A DNA stretch of 64,000 nucleotides from Prochlorococcus sp. AG-347-B23 (GTDB taxonomy: Bacteria > Cyanobacteriota > Cyanobacteriia > PCC-6307 > Cyanobiaceae), in contig QCBE01000002.1 of the NCBI GenBank assembly GCA_003281715.1, positions 1 through 64,000 of the forward strand, read 5' to 3'. The notes below the pieces were generated by a model. It did no database searches. It was given only the letters and a program-made list of their open reading frames with translations, and was not told the origin of the DNA. Positions 16,014 to 23,945 of the stretch are shown piece by piece. Made by a program: the position numbers and the translations under genes. Numbering within the stretch: the first letter of the stretch is position 1; each line of letters starts with the position of its first letter.

Positions 16014-16775
16014 TTATTTTTTTTGGAGGCCTCTTAAAAAATCAGATAACTCATATCTTAATTTTGCAAAATCCGAATCAAGTTTCAATTTATCTAAATC
16101 TCCTTTTTGTAGATCTACCTTAACTTCTTTTATGATTCTTCCAGGATTAGGTGCCAAAATACATATTTGCTGAGAGAGAGCTAATGCTTCTTCAATATCA
16201 TGGGTTATAAGTAAAACTGTCAATGAAGTTTTTTTCCATAATTCATAGAGAAATTTCTGCATAGATTCTCTTATCTGTAAATCTAAGGCTCCAAAAGGTT
16301 CATCTAAAAGTAGAATTTTAGGGTTAGTCGCCAGAGCTCTTGCTATTGCAACCCTTTGTTGCATTCCTCCAGATAATTCTTTTGGATACTTATTTCCCGA
16401 ATCCTGAAGACCTACTACTTCTAATAAATAAGATGTCCTATATTTTATTTCTTTCAACTTATAAGAATTTAAATTCATTCCAAAGGCAATATTCTCAGAT
16501 GCTGTGAGCCAAGGGAAAAGACTATATTTCTGAAAAACCATTCCTCTATCCAATCCTGGTCCACTAACTATTTTTCCATCTACTTTTACGTTACCTTTGG
16601 ATGGACTTTCAAGCCCAGCAATAATCCTCAATATAGTACTTTTACCTGATCCAGAGCTCCCAACAAGAGTTTTAAATTCGCCAGAACTTATTGAAAAGCT
16701 TATTCCCTCAATTGCCTTTTTTCTACTTGAACCTTCCCCAAAATATTTTGAAATATTATTAACATCTAATTTCAT
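16014..16775 (-). CDS. ABC transporter ATPase (nitrate/sulfonate/taurine-type), probable guanidine importer
   Basis: A 253-residue ATPase. It has Walker A GSSGSGKST (about residues 39-47), signature LSGGMQQRVAIARAL (about 133-147), Walker B ILLLDEPFGALD and the switch His in LLITHDIEEAL. The family (SsuB/TauB/NrtD) pairs with permeases of the type encoded immediately upstream. The start codon directly abuts the permease stop. The order binding protein-permease-ATPase next to GdmH and HypAB matches, as I recall, the Synechocystis sll1077-sll1082 locus. Confidence 0.9.
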   Translation of the reverse strand: MKLDVNNISKYFGEGSSRKKAIEGISFSISSGEFKTLVGSSGSGKSTILRIIAGLESPSKGNVKVDGKIVSGPGLDRGMVFQKYSLFPWLTASENIAFGMNLNSYKLKEIKYRTSYLLEVVGLQDSGNKYPKELSGGMQQRVAIARALATNPKILLLDEPFGALDLQIRESMQKFLYELWKKTSLTVLLITHDIEEALALSQQICILAPNPGRIIKEVKVDLQKGDLDKLKLDSDFAKLRYELSDFLRGLQKK

Positions 16776-17594
16776 TTAAACAGCCCATTTACATGTACGT
16801 CTAAGTAGAAATCTAAAACTCATATCCAAAGCAAATCCTATTAATCCAAGCACTATTAATTCTGCAAATATTTGATCTGTGCGAAAAAATCTTTGAGCCA
16901 GTTGAATCCTTTTACCTAAACCAACTTCTGCTGCAATTAACTCGGCAACGATTACTAAATTCCATGAAGTTGCAATATTAATTCTTAAAGTATCTATAAT
17001 ACTTGGCAATGAATATCTGGCTATAACTCTGATCAATAAATCTTTTGTATTACCTCCTAAAGTAAGCGTTGTTTCAATGAGTTCTTTGGGTACAAATTTT
17101 ACTGAATCCATAACCATCAAAACATTAAAGTAAACCGTACCAATGAAAATTAATGCAATTTTTGGAGCCTCTTCAATTCCTAAATAAATAATAAGTAAAG
17201 GAGAAAAAGCAGCGGCAGGCATATACCTAAGCATCGCAATTAATGGTTCACATAACGCACAAAAAGAAGGGAAAGAACCCATTAAAATTCCTAAAGGAAT
17301 TGAAAAAATTGTTGCAAGTATAAAACCAGCAAATACCCTACCAGTACTTGCAAAAATATCTTCAAATAATATTCCACTTTCAGCCATATCCAAAAGAGAA
17401 TAAAAGACCGCTAAAGGTGATGGTAAAAACATTTCACTTACAAGTTTTAATTGACAAACTAATGTCCAAATTAAAAGTGGAAGCAAAAGTGAGGCTATTT
17501 GAAGAAATATTTTATTTAATTTTTTCGGTTCACTACCAAATGAAAAGAGGGATAAAAAATATTTATCCCTCTTGATTAATTTCGAACTAACCAT
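16776..17594 (-). CDS. ABC transporter permease (SsuC/TauC family)
   Basis: A 272-residue inner-membrane protein with about six helices. The conserved cytoplasmic loop that contacts the ATPase is seen as LTLGGNTKDLLIRVIARYSL, followed by PSIIDTLRINIATSWNLVIV. It is 16 bp downstream of the binding-protein gene and abuts the ATPase gene, a standard importer operon. Substrate is inferred from context as guanidine or a guanidinium compound. Confidence 0.9.
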   Translation of the reverse strand: MVSSKLIKRDKYFLSLFSFGSEPKKLNKIFLQIASLLLPLLIWTLVCQLKLVSEMFLPSPLAVFYSLLDMAESGILFEDIFASTGRVFAGFILATIFSIPLGILMGSFPSFCALCEPLIAMLRYMPAAAFSPLLIIYLGIEEAPKIALIFIGTVYFNVLMVMDSVKFVPKELIETTLTLGGNTKDLLIRVIARYSLPSIIDTLRINIATSWNLVIVAELIAAEVGLGKRIQLAQRFFRTDQIFAELIVLGLIGFALDMSFRFLLRRTCKWAV

Positions 17595-17610
17595 TTTAAT
17601 TTTGTATTAA

Positions 17611-18609
17611 TTAACTTATGTTTTTAACGAACGAAGAGTCAAATAATTTACTCATATCTGGTTTTTCAGGAATAAATCCTACCTTTACCATAAAGTCTGC
17701 CATTTGTTTCGCTGCATAAGGCATATATTTCATACCGAACCCATCACTAAAAGCTTCTAAATTTTCTTCCAAAGAAAAGAACCTAGTTCCACCTTTATAT
17801 TGTTTGTATTCGCGTGTTGGGATCCCAGCTCGCTTTGCCATGATCTTTTCAGATTTTCTTGGATTTTTTTCCATGAATTCTCTTACATCCCACCATGTTT
17901 TAACAATTTTTTGAACATCATCTGGTCTTTCAGAAATCAAATCTCCGCTTACTGCTAATAAATCAGGGATTGCACCAGGATATTCTTTTGAACTAGCAAT
18001 AACTCTTGCTCCAGGCCTCTTCATTGCAGTTCCTGTAAATGGAGGGAATGCACCAACTGCATCAACTTTTCCTGCTGCGAATGCAGTTGCAGCCTGATCA
18101 GTTGGAAGACCTTTAATAATGACATCATCCCTAGTTAATCCAACATCATTCAGAGCTAAAACAAGTAAAAAATCATCTACAACACCTTCTTCTACTGCTA
18201 CTGTTTTACCTTTTAAATCAGCAACACTTTTAATTGATTTATCTGCAATTATTTGGTCATTCCCTGCAGAATTATCATTAACTAAAACAACTACTTCCCC
18301 TCCATTCTCTCCTGGCAAAAACGAAATAGTATCATTAAGAGTCTGTGAATTTCCATCAATTTTACCAGCAGCAAAAGTTTCCATGGATTGGACATATCCA
18401 TCAAACCATTTCATCTGAACATTAACTCCATTTTTTTCAAACATTTTTTGATCAACAGCTATCGCCCAGGGCCACCATCCTGCCCAGTTACTGTATCCCA
18501 AAGTGATTGGATCACCTTTTGGAGCTGCAGGACTTGATAGTGTACTTAATGAAATCGCTAATATTAGAGCCAGCAAAGAGGTAAAGAAAACTCTCAATTT
18601 TTTAAACAT
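17611..18609 (-). CDS. ABC transporter substrate-binding protein (NMT1/NrtA-like), probable guanidine compound binding
   Basis: A 332-residue periplasmic protein with a signal peptide (residues 1 to about 28, MFKKLRVFFTSLLALILAIS). The mature protein begins with a Trp-rich motif GYSNWAGWWPWAIA that could hold a cation by pi-stacking, then the two-lobed fold typical of NMT1/TauA proteins (VADLKGKTVAVEEG, AAGKVDAVGAF). It is the first transporter gene after a 100 bp gap carrying a perfect NtcA-type site, so it probably has its own nitrogen-responsive promoter. Confidence 0.9.
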   Translation of the reverse strand: MFKKLRVFFTSLLALILAISLSTLSSPAAPKGDPITLGYSNWAGWWPWAIAVDQKMFEKNGVNVQMKWFDGYVQSMETFAAGKIDGNSQTLNDTISFLPGENGGEVVVLVNDNSAGNDQIIADKSIKSVADLKGKTVAVEEGVVDDFLLVLALNDVGLTRDDVIIKGLPTDQAATAFAAGKVDAVGAFPPFTGTAMKRPGARVIASSKEYPGAIPDLLAVSGDLISERPDDVQKIVKTWWDVREFMEKNPRKSEKIMAKRAGIPTREYKQYKGGTRFFSLEENLEAFSDGFGMKYMPYAAKQMADFMVKVGFIPEKPDMSKLFDSSFVKNIS

Positions 18610-18628
18610 TTTTGAAAAAAAATATTAC

Positions 18629-18641
18629 GTATTATCAATAC
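18629..18641 (-). promoter_or_regulatory. Palindrome near probable -10 region of transporter operon
   Basis: GTATTATCAATAC is a perfect inverted repeat (GTATT-ATC-AATAC) located between the NtcA-type site and the binding-protein start. It overlaps the region expected for the -10 box, so it may be a second operator or simply promoter sequence. Confidence 0.35.
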
Positions 18642-18665
18642 TCAAGAAAAAGCAAATCTAAAGTT

Positions 18666-18679
18666 GTAATGACTGATAC
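18666..18679 (-). promoter_or_regulatory. NtcA-type binding site (GTA-N8-TAC)
   Basis: GTAATGACTGATAC matches the NtcA consensus GTA-N8-TAC exactly. It sits in the 100 bp gap between hypB and the binding-protein gene, 57 bp upstream of that start. About 25 bp separates it from a TATTGATAAT stretch that could be the -10, slightly longer than the usual 20-24 bp. NtcA activates nitrogen-scavenging genes when 2-oxoglutarate is high. Confidence 0.6.
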
Positions 18680-18709
18680 TTTTAAGAGATTACTCTTACT
18701 TAATCAATA

Positions 18710-19393
18710 TTAATTATTTTTAAATTTCAGAATCTTTTTACTAATCCAATCTTGCCATAAATCGAATCCAGACTTGGTTATCGAAGAAATTTCTATCACA
18801 TCTGCCTTAGGGTTAGTTGAAGCTATGTTCGATTTTAATTCCTTAATATCAAAATTCAAATGGGGTAACAAATCAACTTTAGTTATCAAAATTAAATCTG
18901 CTTCTCTAAACATTATTGGATATTTTAAAGGTTTATCCTCACCTTCGGTAATACTTAAAAGAGCAACTTTAAAATGTTCTCCAATCTCAAATTCTGCAGG
19001 ACAAACTAAATTTCCTACATTTTCAACTAACAAAATATCTAGTAAATCAGGATTTATTTTTTTTTCTAATAATTTCAAACCTCCACTAACCATATTTGCA
19101 TCGAGATGACATGCTCTTCCAGTTGTAATTGGTACTACTGGAATATTTAATTTTTCTAATCTTGCCGCATCAAGATTAGTGGTCATATCACCCTCTAAAA
19201 CAGCACTGTGAAATTTTTTTGAAAGATCTTCTAAAGTTATTTCAAGTAATCTCGTTTTTCCTGCACCAGGACTACTCATGATGTTCAAGCAAAGCAAATT
19301 ATAATTATTAAACTTGATTTTATTTTTCTCAGCTTGATGACTATTTTTATGAAGAATATTTAATTCAATTTTGTCTGAAATTGGTAAATGCAT
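18710..19393 (-). CDS. hypB: HypB-like nickel-insertion GTPase (GdmB-type)
   Basis: A 227-residue GTPase of the HypB/UreG class. Visible motifs are the P-loop SSPGAGKT (about residues 40-47), EGDMTTNLDA, the metal-site region GRACHLDA, VENVGNLVCPAEF and TKVDLL. It lacks the N-terminal CXXCGC high-affinity nickel motif. No hydrogenase is encoded here and Prochlorococcus is not known to have one, so the client is most likely the neighbouring nickel hydrolase, as shown for the homologous pair in other guanidine-using bacteria. Confidence 0.9.
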   Translation of the reverse strand: MHLPISDKIELNILHKNSHQAEKNKIKFNNYNLLCLNIMSSPGAGKTRLLEITLEDLSKKFHSAVLEGDMTTNLDAARLEKLNIPVVPITTGRACHLDANMVSGGLKLLEKKINPDLLDILLVENVGNLVCPAEFEIGEHFKVALLSITEGEDKPLKYPIMFREADLILITKVDLLPHLNFDIKELKSNIASTNPKADVIEISSITKSGFDLWQDWISKKILKFKNN

Positions 19394-19433
19394 TTATATT
19401 TGAAAATACGTCTTTATTCTAGATACTAAATTT

Positions 19434-19790
19434 CTACTTTTCTTTAAAATCAATAGATGCGATTTTTAATTCCCTCCCACTAATAATTTCCTCTAAATTA
19501 AAATTGCAACATGGAGATTTATATCCATTCTCTTTCTTTGGAAAATATAATCTATTGCATTTAGAGCATTTCCCTTCAAAAGGTATCGTCTCAATTGTAA
19601 TCTCAGAGGAATCTAACCAAGAACCCAATACTGCAGCATTAAAAGTATTAATTAATGATATTGGTTCTACGCAAGTAAATTCCCCAATCTTAAGATTAAT
19701 CTTTTCAACAACTATTTTTTTTTTATTTTTTTTCTCTGCCCACTCTTCCATGGACAGAATAAGGCATTTTGTCATATCTACTTCATGCAC
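19434..19790 (-). CDS. hypA: HypA-like nickel chaperone (GdmA-type)
   Basis: A 118-residue protein. The N-terminal Met-His-Glu (MHE) is the nickel-binding motif of HypA. A zinc site is formed by CSKC (about residues 74-77) and a second pair in SPCCNF (CC rather than the usual CPxC, an odd spacing). It begins 6 bp after the guanidine-hydrolase stop and precedes hypB by 40 bp. Confidence 0.9.
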   Translation of the reverse strand: MHEVDMTKCLILSMEEWAEKKNKKKIVVEKINLKIGEFTCVEPISLINTFNAAVLGSWLDSSEITIETIPFEGKCSKCNRLYFPKKENGYKSPCCNFNLEEIISGRELKIASIDFKEK

Positions 19791-19796
19791 GAAAAT

Positions 19797-20987
19797 CTAT
19801 CTCCATTTTTGATCAACTGACATATTGCATTTATCTGAAATCCATTCTGGTTTAGATTTTCTTGGAAGCTGACCACTTACTACGAGATGTGCAATTGAAT
19901 CACAAATAACTCTAGTAGCTAATAAAGCTGTCATATCGCTTACATCATATGGAGGCGAAACCTCAACAAGCTCAATTCCACATACATTAACTTTTCTGAT
20001 AATGTACTCCAAAAGTTTTAATGCCTCTCGAGGTAATAAACCCCCAGGTTCAGGCCAACCAGTTCCAGGGACAAATCCAGCATCAATACAATCAATATCA
20101 AAAGAAATATATACACAGTCAGTTCCATCCGTAGCTTTTTCAATCGCAAAATCAGCGGCCTCTTTTAATCCCATTTCACAAATATCAGTAACTGTTAAAA
20201 CATTTGTACTTCTTTCCCTGCAAATTTTCACTCCTTCTCTTGGTACTTGCCAACCTCCAATTCCTAATTGAACAAGATTTTTTGCAGGTGCATTTTTCAT
20301 ATTAGTTGCATGAAACCATGGACAGGTATGCATTCTTTCATCTAAATCTGTTTCTTGAGTATCTACATGTCTATCAAAATGAATGATCCCTACTTTTTTA
20401 TCTCCTAAGTGGCGACAAACTCCTCTAACTGTAGGAAAACCTATTGAATGATCTCCACCTAAAATAATTGGAAATGCACCGCTAGCAAAAATATGAGCAA
20501 CCCCCTTTGAAATTTGATCAAAACTTTTTTCATTATTAGCTGGAATTGTAAAAATATCTCCTACATCACAAATAGATATCTGCTCTCTCAGATCCACTCC
20601 CATTTCGTAATTGTAAGGAGTATAAAGAGCAGAAATTTTTCTTATTCCTTGAGGTCCGAATCTTGTCCCTGGTCTATAAGTAGTTCCAGAATCATGAGGA
20701 ACACCAACGATCGCAACATCATAATTTCCCACTTCATTTACATTCTCAAGATATGGAGCTTTCATGAAGGTATTGATACCTGCAAAATGGGGTAATTCTC
20801 CTCTTGAAAATGTAGATATTTTTCTATCAACAATGCTTTTAGCTGCTTCTAGCCCATATTCCTTTGCTCGGGCAACCTCGTTTTCCCATCCTTTCAGAGG
20901 TAATTTTGACTCTTTTTCTAAAGCATCCATTCCTTCGCTGGGATGCTTCCTTATAAAGTCTTGATTTTGAGATGATTCAGTAGTCAC
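19797..20987 (-). CDS. gdmH: GdmH-type Ni-dependent guanidine hydrolase (ureohydrolase family)
   Basis: A 396-residue arginase/agmatinase-family enzyme. Metal ligands are His180 (GGDH), Asp205, His207 and Asp209 (DRHVD, where agmatinases have DAHxD), and Asp297/Asp299 (DIDCID). The N-terminal extension of about 80 residues before the core and the adjacent hypA/hypB genes are features of the nickel guanidine hydrolase characterised as Sll1077 in Synechocystis, which makes urea and ammonia from guanidine. The start is GTG. No guanidine-I riboswitch motif was seen upstream. Agmatinase is the alternative, but the chaperone context argues against it. Confidence 0.85.
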   Translation of the reverse strand: MTTESSQNQDFIRKHPSEGMDALEKESKLPLKGWENEVARAKEYGLEAAKSIVDRKISTFSRGELPHFAGINTFMKAPYLENVNEVGNYDVAIVGVPHDSGTTYRPGTRFGPQGIRKISALYTPYNYEMGVDLREQISICDVGDIFTIPANNEKSFDQISKGVAHIFASGAFPIILGGDHSIGFPTVRGVCRHLGDKKVGIIHFDRHVDTQETDLDERMHTCPWFHATNMKNAPAKNLVQLGIGGWQVPREGVKICRERSTNVLTVTDICEMGLKEAADFAIEKATDGTDCVYISFDIDCIDAGFVPGTGWPEPGGLLPREALKLLEYIIRKVNVCGIELVEVSPPYDVSDMTALLATRVICDSIAHLVVSGQLPRKSKPEWISDKCNMSVDQKWR

Positions 20988-21190
20988 AAATTTAAAATTC
21001 TTTTTTTTTTCACTTATTTCAATATTGTCAATAAAAATAAAAATGAACCATAAACTTACTTAAAAAGAACATCATTGGAACATTCTTAAACAACTTTTCG
21101 CAAAGATCAAAAAATAACTCCATTTAAAAAGCCCGCTTATAAAACTACAAGCTGACTCAATTACAGACGTATTTAAAAGAATTAAATAAT

Positions 21191-21300
21191 TCAGGGCACA
21201 ATTTGTCCTGTTGCTATATATGCTCCAACTAAAGCGATTAGAGCAACAAGAGCAAACCTACTATTTAATTATGACTTGCAGGAATCCTCTAAAACATAAA
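21191..21300 (-). pseudogene. Decayed hli gene remnant
   Basis: The minus strand encodes LNSRFALVALIALVGAYIAT-GQIVP, clearly the Hli core, but it is preceded directly by an in-frame TAA and ends in TGA where intact proteins continue GFI or GIF. There is no usable start. A remnant of an hli gene. The segment 20988-21190 between it and gdmH is AT-rich with no other supported feature. Confidence 0.6.
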
Positions 21301-21383
21301 ATTCAAAAAGTTAAATTTAGTACTGACAAATATTTTAAAAATAAATACTATAAAACTAAATAATTTTCTAGGAATTCAAATTC

Positions 21384-21812
21384 ATGATTAAGAATTTATT
21401 CATAGCAATAGCCTTTGCTTTGATGCTAATCAACCCAAGTATTTCTATAGCTGCAGAATCCCCTGTAGATGTACAAGAAGTCTTTGTAGGTTCTGAAACT
21501 ATGGATGGTGATGCTCTTACATATCCAAAAGGAAAAGCCGAAATAAGATTACAAAGAGTCGAGTTAACTGAGGGAGGGATAGTCCCACTCCACTCTCATC
21601 CAATCCCTCTATTAGGCAATGTTGAGCAAGGTACGATTGTTGTCAAAAGAGAAGGAATGGAAGATCTTACTTATAAAGCAGGAGATACTTTTATAGTTGG
21701 TCCAAAGACACCAAAACATACAATGGGTAATGCAAAAACAGATAATGCAATAGTTTGGTTCGCAGCAATTGGGGCAAAAGACGTTCCAATTTTAATTCCC
21801 GCAGAAGGATAA
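21384..21812 (+). CDS. Secreted single-domain cupin (142 aa)
   Basis: A signal peptide (MIKNLFIAIAFALMLINPSI, cleavage near SIAA-ES) leads to a small cupin. Metal-binding residues are suggested by PLHSHPIP (HxH) in motif 1 and KHTMGN in motif 2, with GTIVVKREG between. It should be periplasmic. Substrate unknown; it begins 84 bp from the decayed hli remnant and is transcribed away from the guanidine cluster. Confidence 0.7.
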   Translation: MIKNLFIAIAFALMLINPSISIAAESPVDVQEVFVGSETMDGDALTYPKGKAEIRLQRVELTEGGIVPLHSHPIPLLGNVEQGTIVVKREGMEDLTYKAGDTFIVGPKTPKHTMGNAKTDNAIVWFAAIGAKDVPILIPAEG

Positions 21813-21939
21813 TTTCTAACTTTAAATCAATTTTTTTATTAACAGTCGATTTAAGACAATGAGCAAATAGCTCCTTTTTCCTTATCTTGCTATATAAATA
21901 CTGAGAGATGATTTAACTTTTCTGCCTTGAAAAAATATT

Positions 21940-22230
21940 GTGGAATTAACTGAGCTTGTAAAGGATTATATAGCTACAGAATTATTGTCAGGTACTGAAC
22001 TTGACTTTCTTGAAGGAGAATTATGGGAAACTACTCAACATATTGCTGAAATAAATACAGTTTTTAAAGCCCCAAAAAAAATATGCGAGAAATTAGACCT
22101 AGATGAAAAATCTTGTTGGCAATTATGTTGTGCAGCTGTACTTGACTCCTCAAGACCTTTAAAGAATGGGAAAAAAAGAGTTGATAACTTTAAAAAATTA
22201 ATCCAACAATATGAAATTAACTTAATATAA
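21940..22230 (+). CDS. Hypothetical protein (96 aa)
   Basis: GTG-started, soluble, helical and acidic (MELTELVKDYIATELLSGTE...). Four cysteines, including SCWQLCCAAV, lie in the second half. No domain recognised. It is followed after 15 bp by a secreted protein gene. Confidence 0.55.
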   Translation: MELTELVKDYIATELLSGTELDFLEGELWETTQHIAEINTVFKAPKKICEKLDLDEKSCWQLCCAAVLDSSRPLKNGKKRVDNFKKLIQQYEINLI

Positions 22231-22245
22231 AAAACACAAGCATCG

Positions 22246-22542
22246 ATGAAACATTTACTTATTGCATCAATCCTTTTTTTTATACCTTTAGGAGCTTTTG
22301 CAAATGAAAGGCAAAGACAAATTGAGTACAAAGCTATAAATCTTGTTATTAAAAAATATGGAAAAGGCTTAGAAAATAGATTAAAAGGAACTGAATTAGA
22401 TCCCAATTATAGAAGTTGGTATGAGAATGATTGTTTTGTAAGTGTTGCTGCAGGTACTTACCAAGATAATAATTGGTCTTCAATGGAGTGGTTTAGCGTT
22501 AATGTCTGTTCTGATTCTGCTGAAATAATGGAAAGTGAATGA
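22246..22542 (+). CDS. Secreted hypothetical protein (98 aa)
   Basis: A clear signal peptide (MKHLLIASILFFIPLGAFA) is followed by a polar domain with two cysteines (NDCFVSV and NVCSDS) that could form a disulfide in the periplasm. Likely co-transcribed with the 96 aa gene. Family unknown. Confidence 0.6.
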   Translation: MKHLLIASILFFIPLGAFANERQRQIEYKAINLVIKKYGKGLENRLKGTELDPNYRSWYENDCFVSVAAGTYQDNNWSSMEWFSVNVCSDSAEIMESE

Positions 22543-22631
22543 AGAGAATAAAACGATTATTAGTATTCAAAAAGCTTTAAAAAATCAGCTTTAGAGGTGT
22601 TTTTTTATTTTCAAATAAACCAACTAATTAG

Positions 22632-22700
22632 AACCTAAAAATAGTTTCTAAAAAAGAATTCGAACATATAAAAATGCAAGAGCAGCAACAGCAGCAATAA
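22632..22700 (+). pseudogene. 3' fragment of the 67 aa gene (part of direct repeat copy B)
   Basis: The frame LKIVSKKEFEHIKMQ, ending in a run of five glutamines, matches the C-terminus of the 11362-11565 protein (RIVSKKEFELVKMQ), but there is a stop (TAG) immediately upstream and no start. Only the tail of the gene was carried into this copy. Confidence 0.7.
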
Positions 22701-22937
22701 AATTATTCTTTGGTAATTTTTGATGCTGAATATTTTATTTGTACAGCTAATATAATTTCAATACATTAATGAAAAATGAATTCCGCATTTACAAAAGTCT
22801 CAAATTTGAAAGTTAACAGGGCTTCTAAAATAGCTATTACTCTCGCATCATCCACTTTCTTCTTATACGCATTAGGTCAAGCACCAATTTTTAAAAATAT
22901 TCTTGCAGGTGCTTTTTCTTGTTCTGGCTAAATAAAA
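22637..22937 (+). repeat. Direct repeat copy B (~300 bp)
   Basis: Collinear with 11504-11803. Similarity starts inside the tail of the truncated gene and ends just after the 51 aa gene; the identical core is about 60 bases. The two copies lie 11.13 kb apart in the same orientation and bracket the guanidine cluster. Confidence 0.9.
22776..22931 (+). CDS. Small hydrophobic protein MNSAF-type (51 aa), copy B
   Basis: Identical in protein to copy A at 11642-11797 except Thr for Ala at residue 6; most base changes are synonymous and fall in the second half. This pattern indicates purifying selection or gene conversion. One predicted helix; function unknown. Confidence 0.6.
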   Translation: MNSAFTKVSNLKVNRASKIAITLASSTFFLYALGQAPIFKNILAGAFSCSG

Positions 22938-23010
22938 TGCTTGATAAGAGATGATGTGGTCCCAGGATTAAAGATTTATGTAATCATGATTAAATCAATC
23001 TTAAGGATTC

Positions 23011-23187
23011 ATGCAAAATATCTGTGACCGATTAATTTATTTATACGACAGTTTTGGTGATCGACTCGACCAAGGTTGACCAACTAGATCTTCACTAATC
23101 CATGGTCTGCAATACCAAGGTAAATTAACTTATCTAACCTTTTCGGAAAGAAAGTTAAGTGATCAGAAATTAAACTTTCGGGATTAA
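23011..23187 (+). pseudogene. Small gene with in-frame TGA
   Basis: The frame MQNICDRLIYLYDSFGDRLD runs from ATG 23011 to TGA 23077-23079, then continues open (PTRSSLIHGLQYQGKLTYLT...) to TAA at 23185. A single CGA-to-TGA transition would explain the stop (Gly-Arg-Pro). Either a recent pseudogene or, less likely, a short peptide. Family not recognised. Confidence 0.5.
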
Positions 23188-23320
23188 TTCTGAACTATCT
23201 TAAAAATAAAGTCGTTTGTAAAGCATGAAGAAGTGAGTAATCACTTTTACTTTCAAAACTAATTTCTAAGAAAATTCTTAATCTGATTATTAAATAGATT
23301 TCCTTTCTGTCGTCACTATT

Positions 23321-23350
23321 AAAAAAAGACCTGTAAAAGGGTCTTTTTTT
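23321..23350. terminator. Bidirectional terminator
   Basis: AAAAAAGACC and GGTCTTTTTT pair around a short loop, giving A and T runs on both sides. It can stop transcription from both directions, fitting the plus-strand remnants upstream and minus-strand genes downstream. Confidence 0.9.
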
Positions 23351-23400
23351 ATGTCTTAAATTTTATTGATTGACTGTTAATCCAAAAATAACTAAATAAT

Positions 23401-23535
23401 TTATCTCGCTCTTTCGCGATCAGTTAATGCTTTTTCAAAAGTAGAAAATAAAGTAAAAATGCTATTTAATGCAATCAACAAAAAAAAACTGATCTTCCAT
23501 GTTGATTTAATTGAAGTGATCTTTGAGTCATACTC
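23401..23535 (-). other. Open membrane-protein frame without a start codon
   Basis: Directly in frame after the TAA of the 60 aa gene (23536-23718), the minus strand stays open for 44 codons and encodes a clear helix (FFLLIALNSIFTLF) with a charged tail (EKALTDRERAR). There is no ATG/GTG start in frame; an ATG (MTQRSLQL) in another frame would reach it only through a one-base slip at a run of nine T residues. Possibly a frameshifted gene, a stop-codon readthrough product, or a gene with a rare start. Confidence 0.35.
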
Positions 23536-23718
23536 TTAATAATCGTCGTTGTAATCTGATGGACTACCAGTTAAAGAACAAACAACTGATTCCTCTTTTT
23601 TCATTTTTTTTATTTCCATAATTGGTCTGCCCATTTTCTTAAGAACATCTATATCTTCTTTAGTCTGACAGCGAGCAATTATGTTTCCTTTTTGATCAAA
23701 GCAACTGTAGTAAGTCAT
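23536..23718 (-). CDS. Small hypothetical protein (60 aa)
   Basis: ATG-started, 60 residues: MTYYSCFDQKGNIIARCQTK, then DIDVLKKMGRPIMEIKKM and an acidic end. The N-terminal CFDQKGNIIARC resembles a small beta-hairpin with paired cysteines. Family not recognised. A membrane-type frame follows in the same phase after its stop. Confidence 0.55.
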   Translation of the reverse strand: MTYYSCFDQKGNIIARCQTKEDIDVLKKMGRPIMEIKKMKKEESVVCSLTGSPSDYNDDY

Positions 23719-23945
23719 TTTATTAAATGCAATTTAAAGTTTATGGTTGATTTCAGTTGTAGCAACGCAACCGACTCATGACAACCATATTTCTAATTTA
23801 GGTCAGCCATAGATTTAAATGTCTAAAAAAACATACCTCTTTCCGTACCTAAATGTTCCTCAAACCGCACACATTAGATACGCAGTTTTTTAATCAAATC
23901 AATTAGAACAAAGAGGTAGTTAAACAAATATTCAAAGGAGAATTT

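Noticed and set aside
20988..21190. Guanidine-I (ykkC) riboswitch upstream of gdmH
   Set aside because: I looked for the conserved ACTAGGG-like and GGTCCGAGAG-like cores on the minus strand and saw none. An NtcA site was not found here either.
21320..21333. Near-match to an NtcA site (GTA-N8-TAT) upstream of the secreted cupin
   Set aside because: Last triplet is TAT and the spacing to the nearest -10-like sequence is only about 12 bp.
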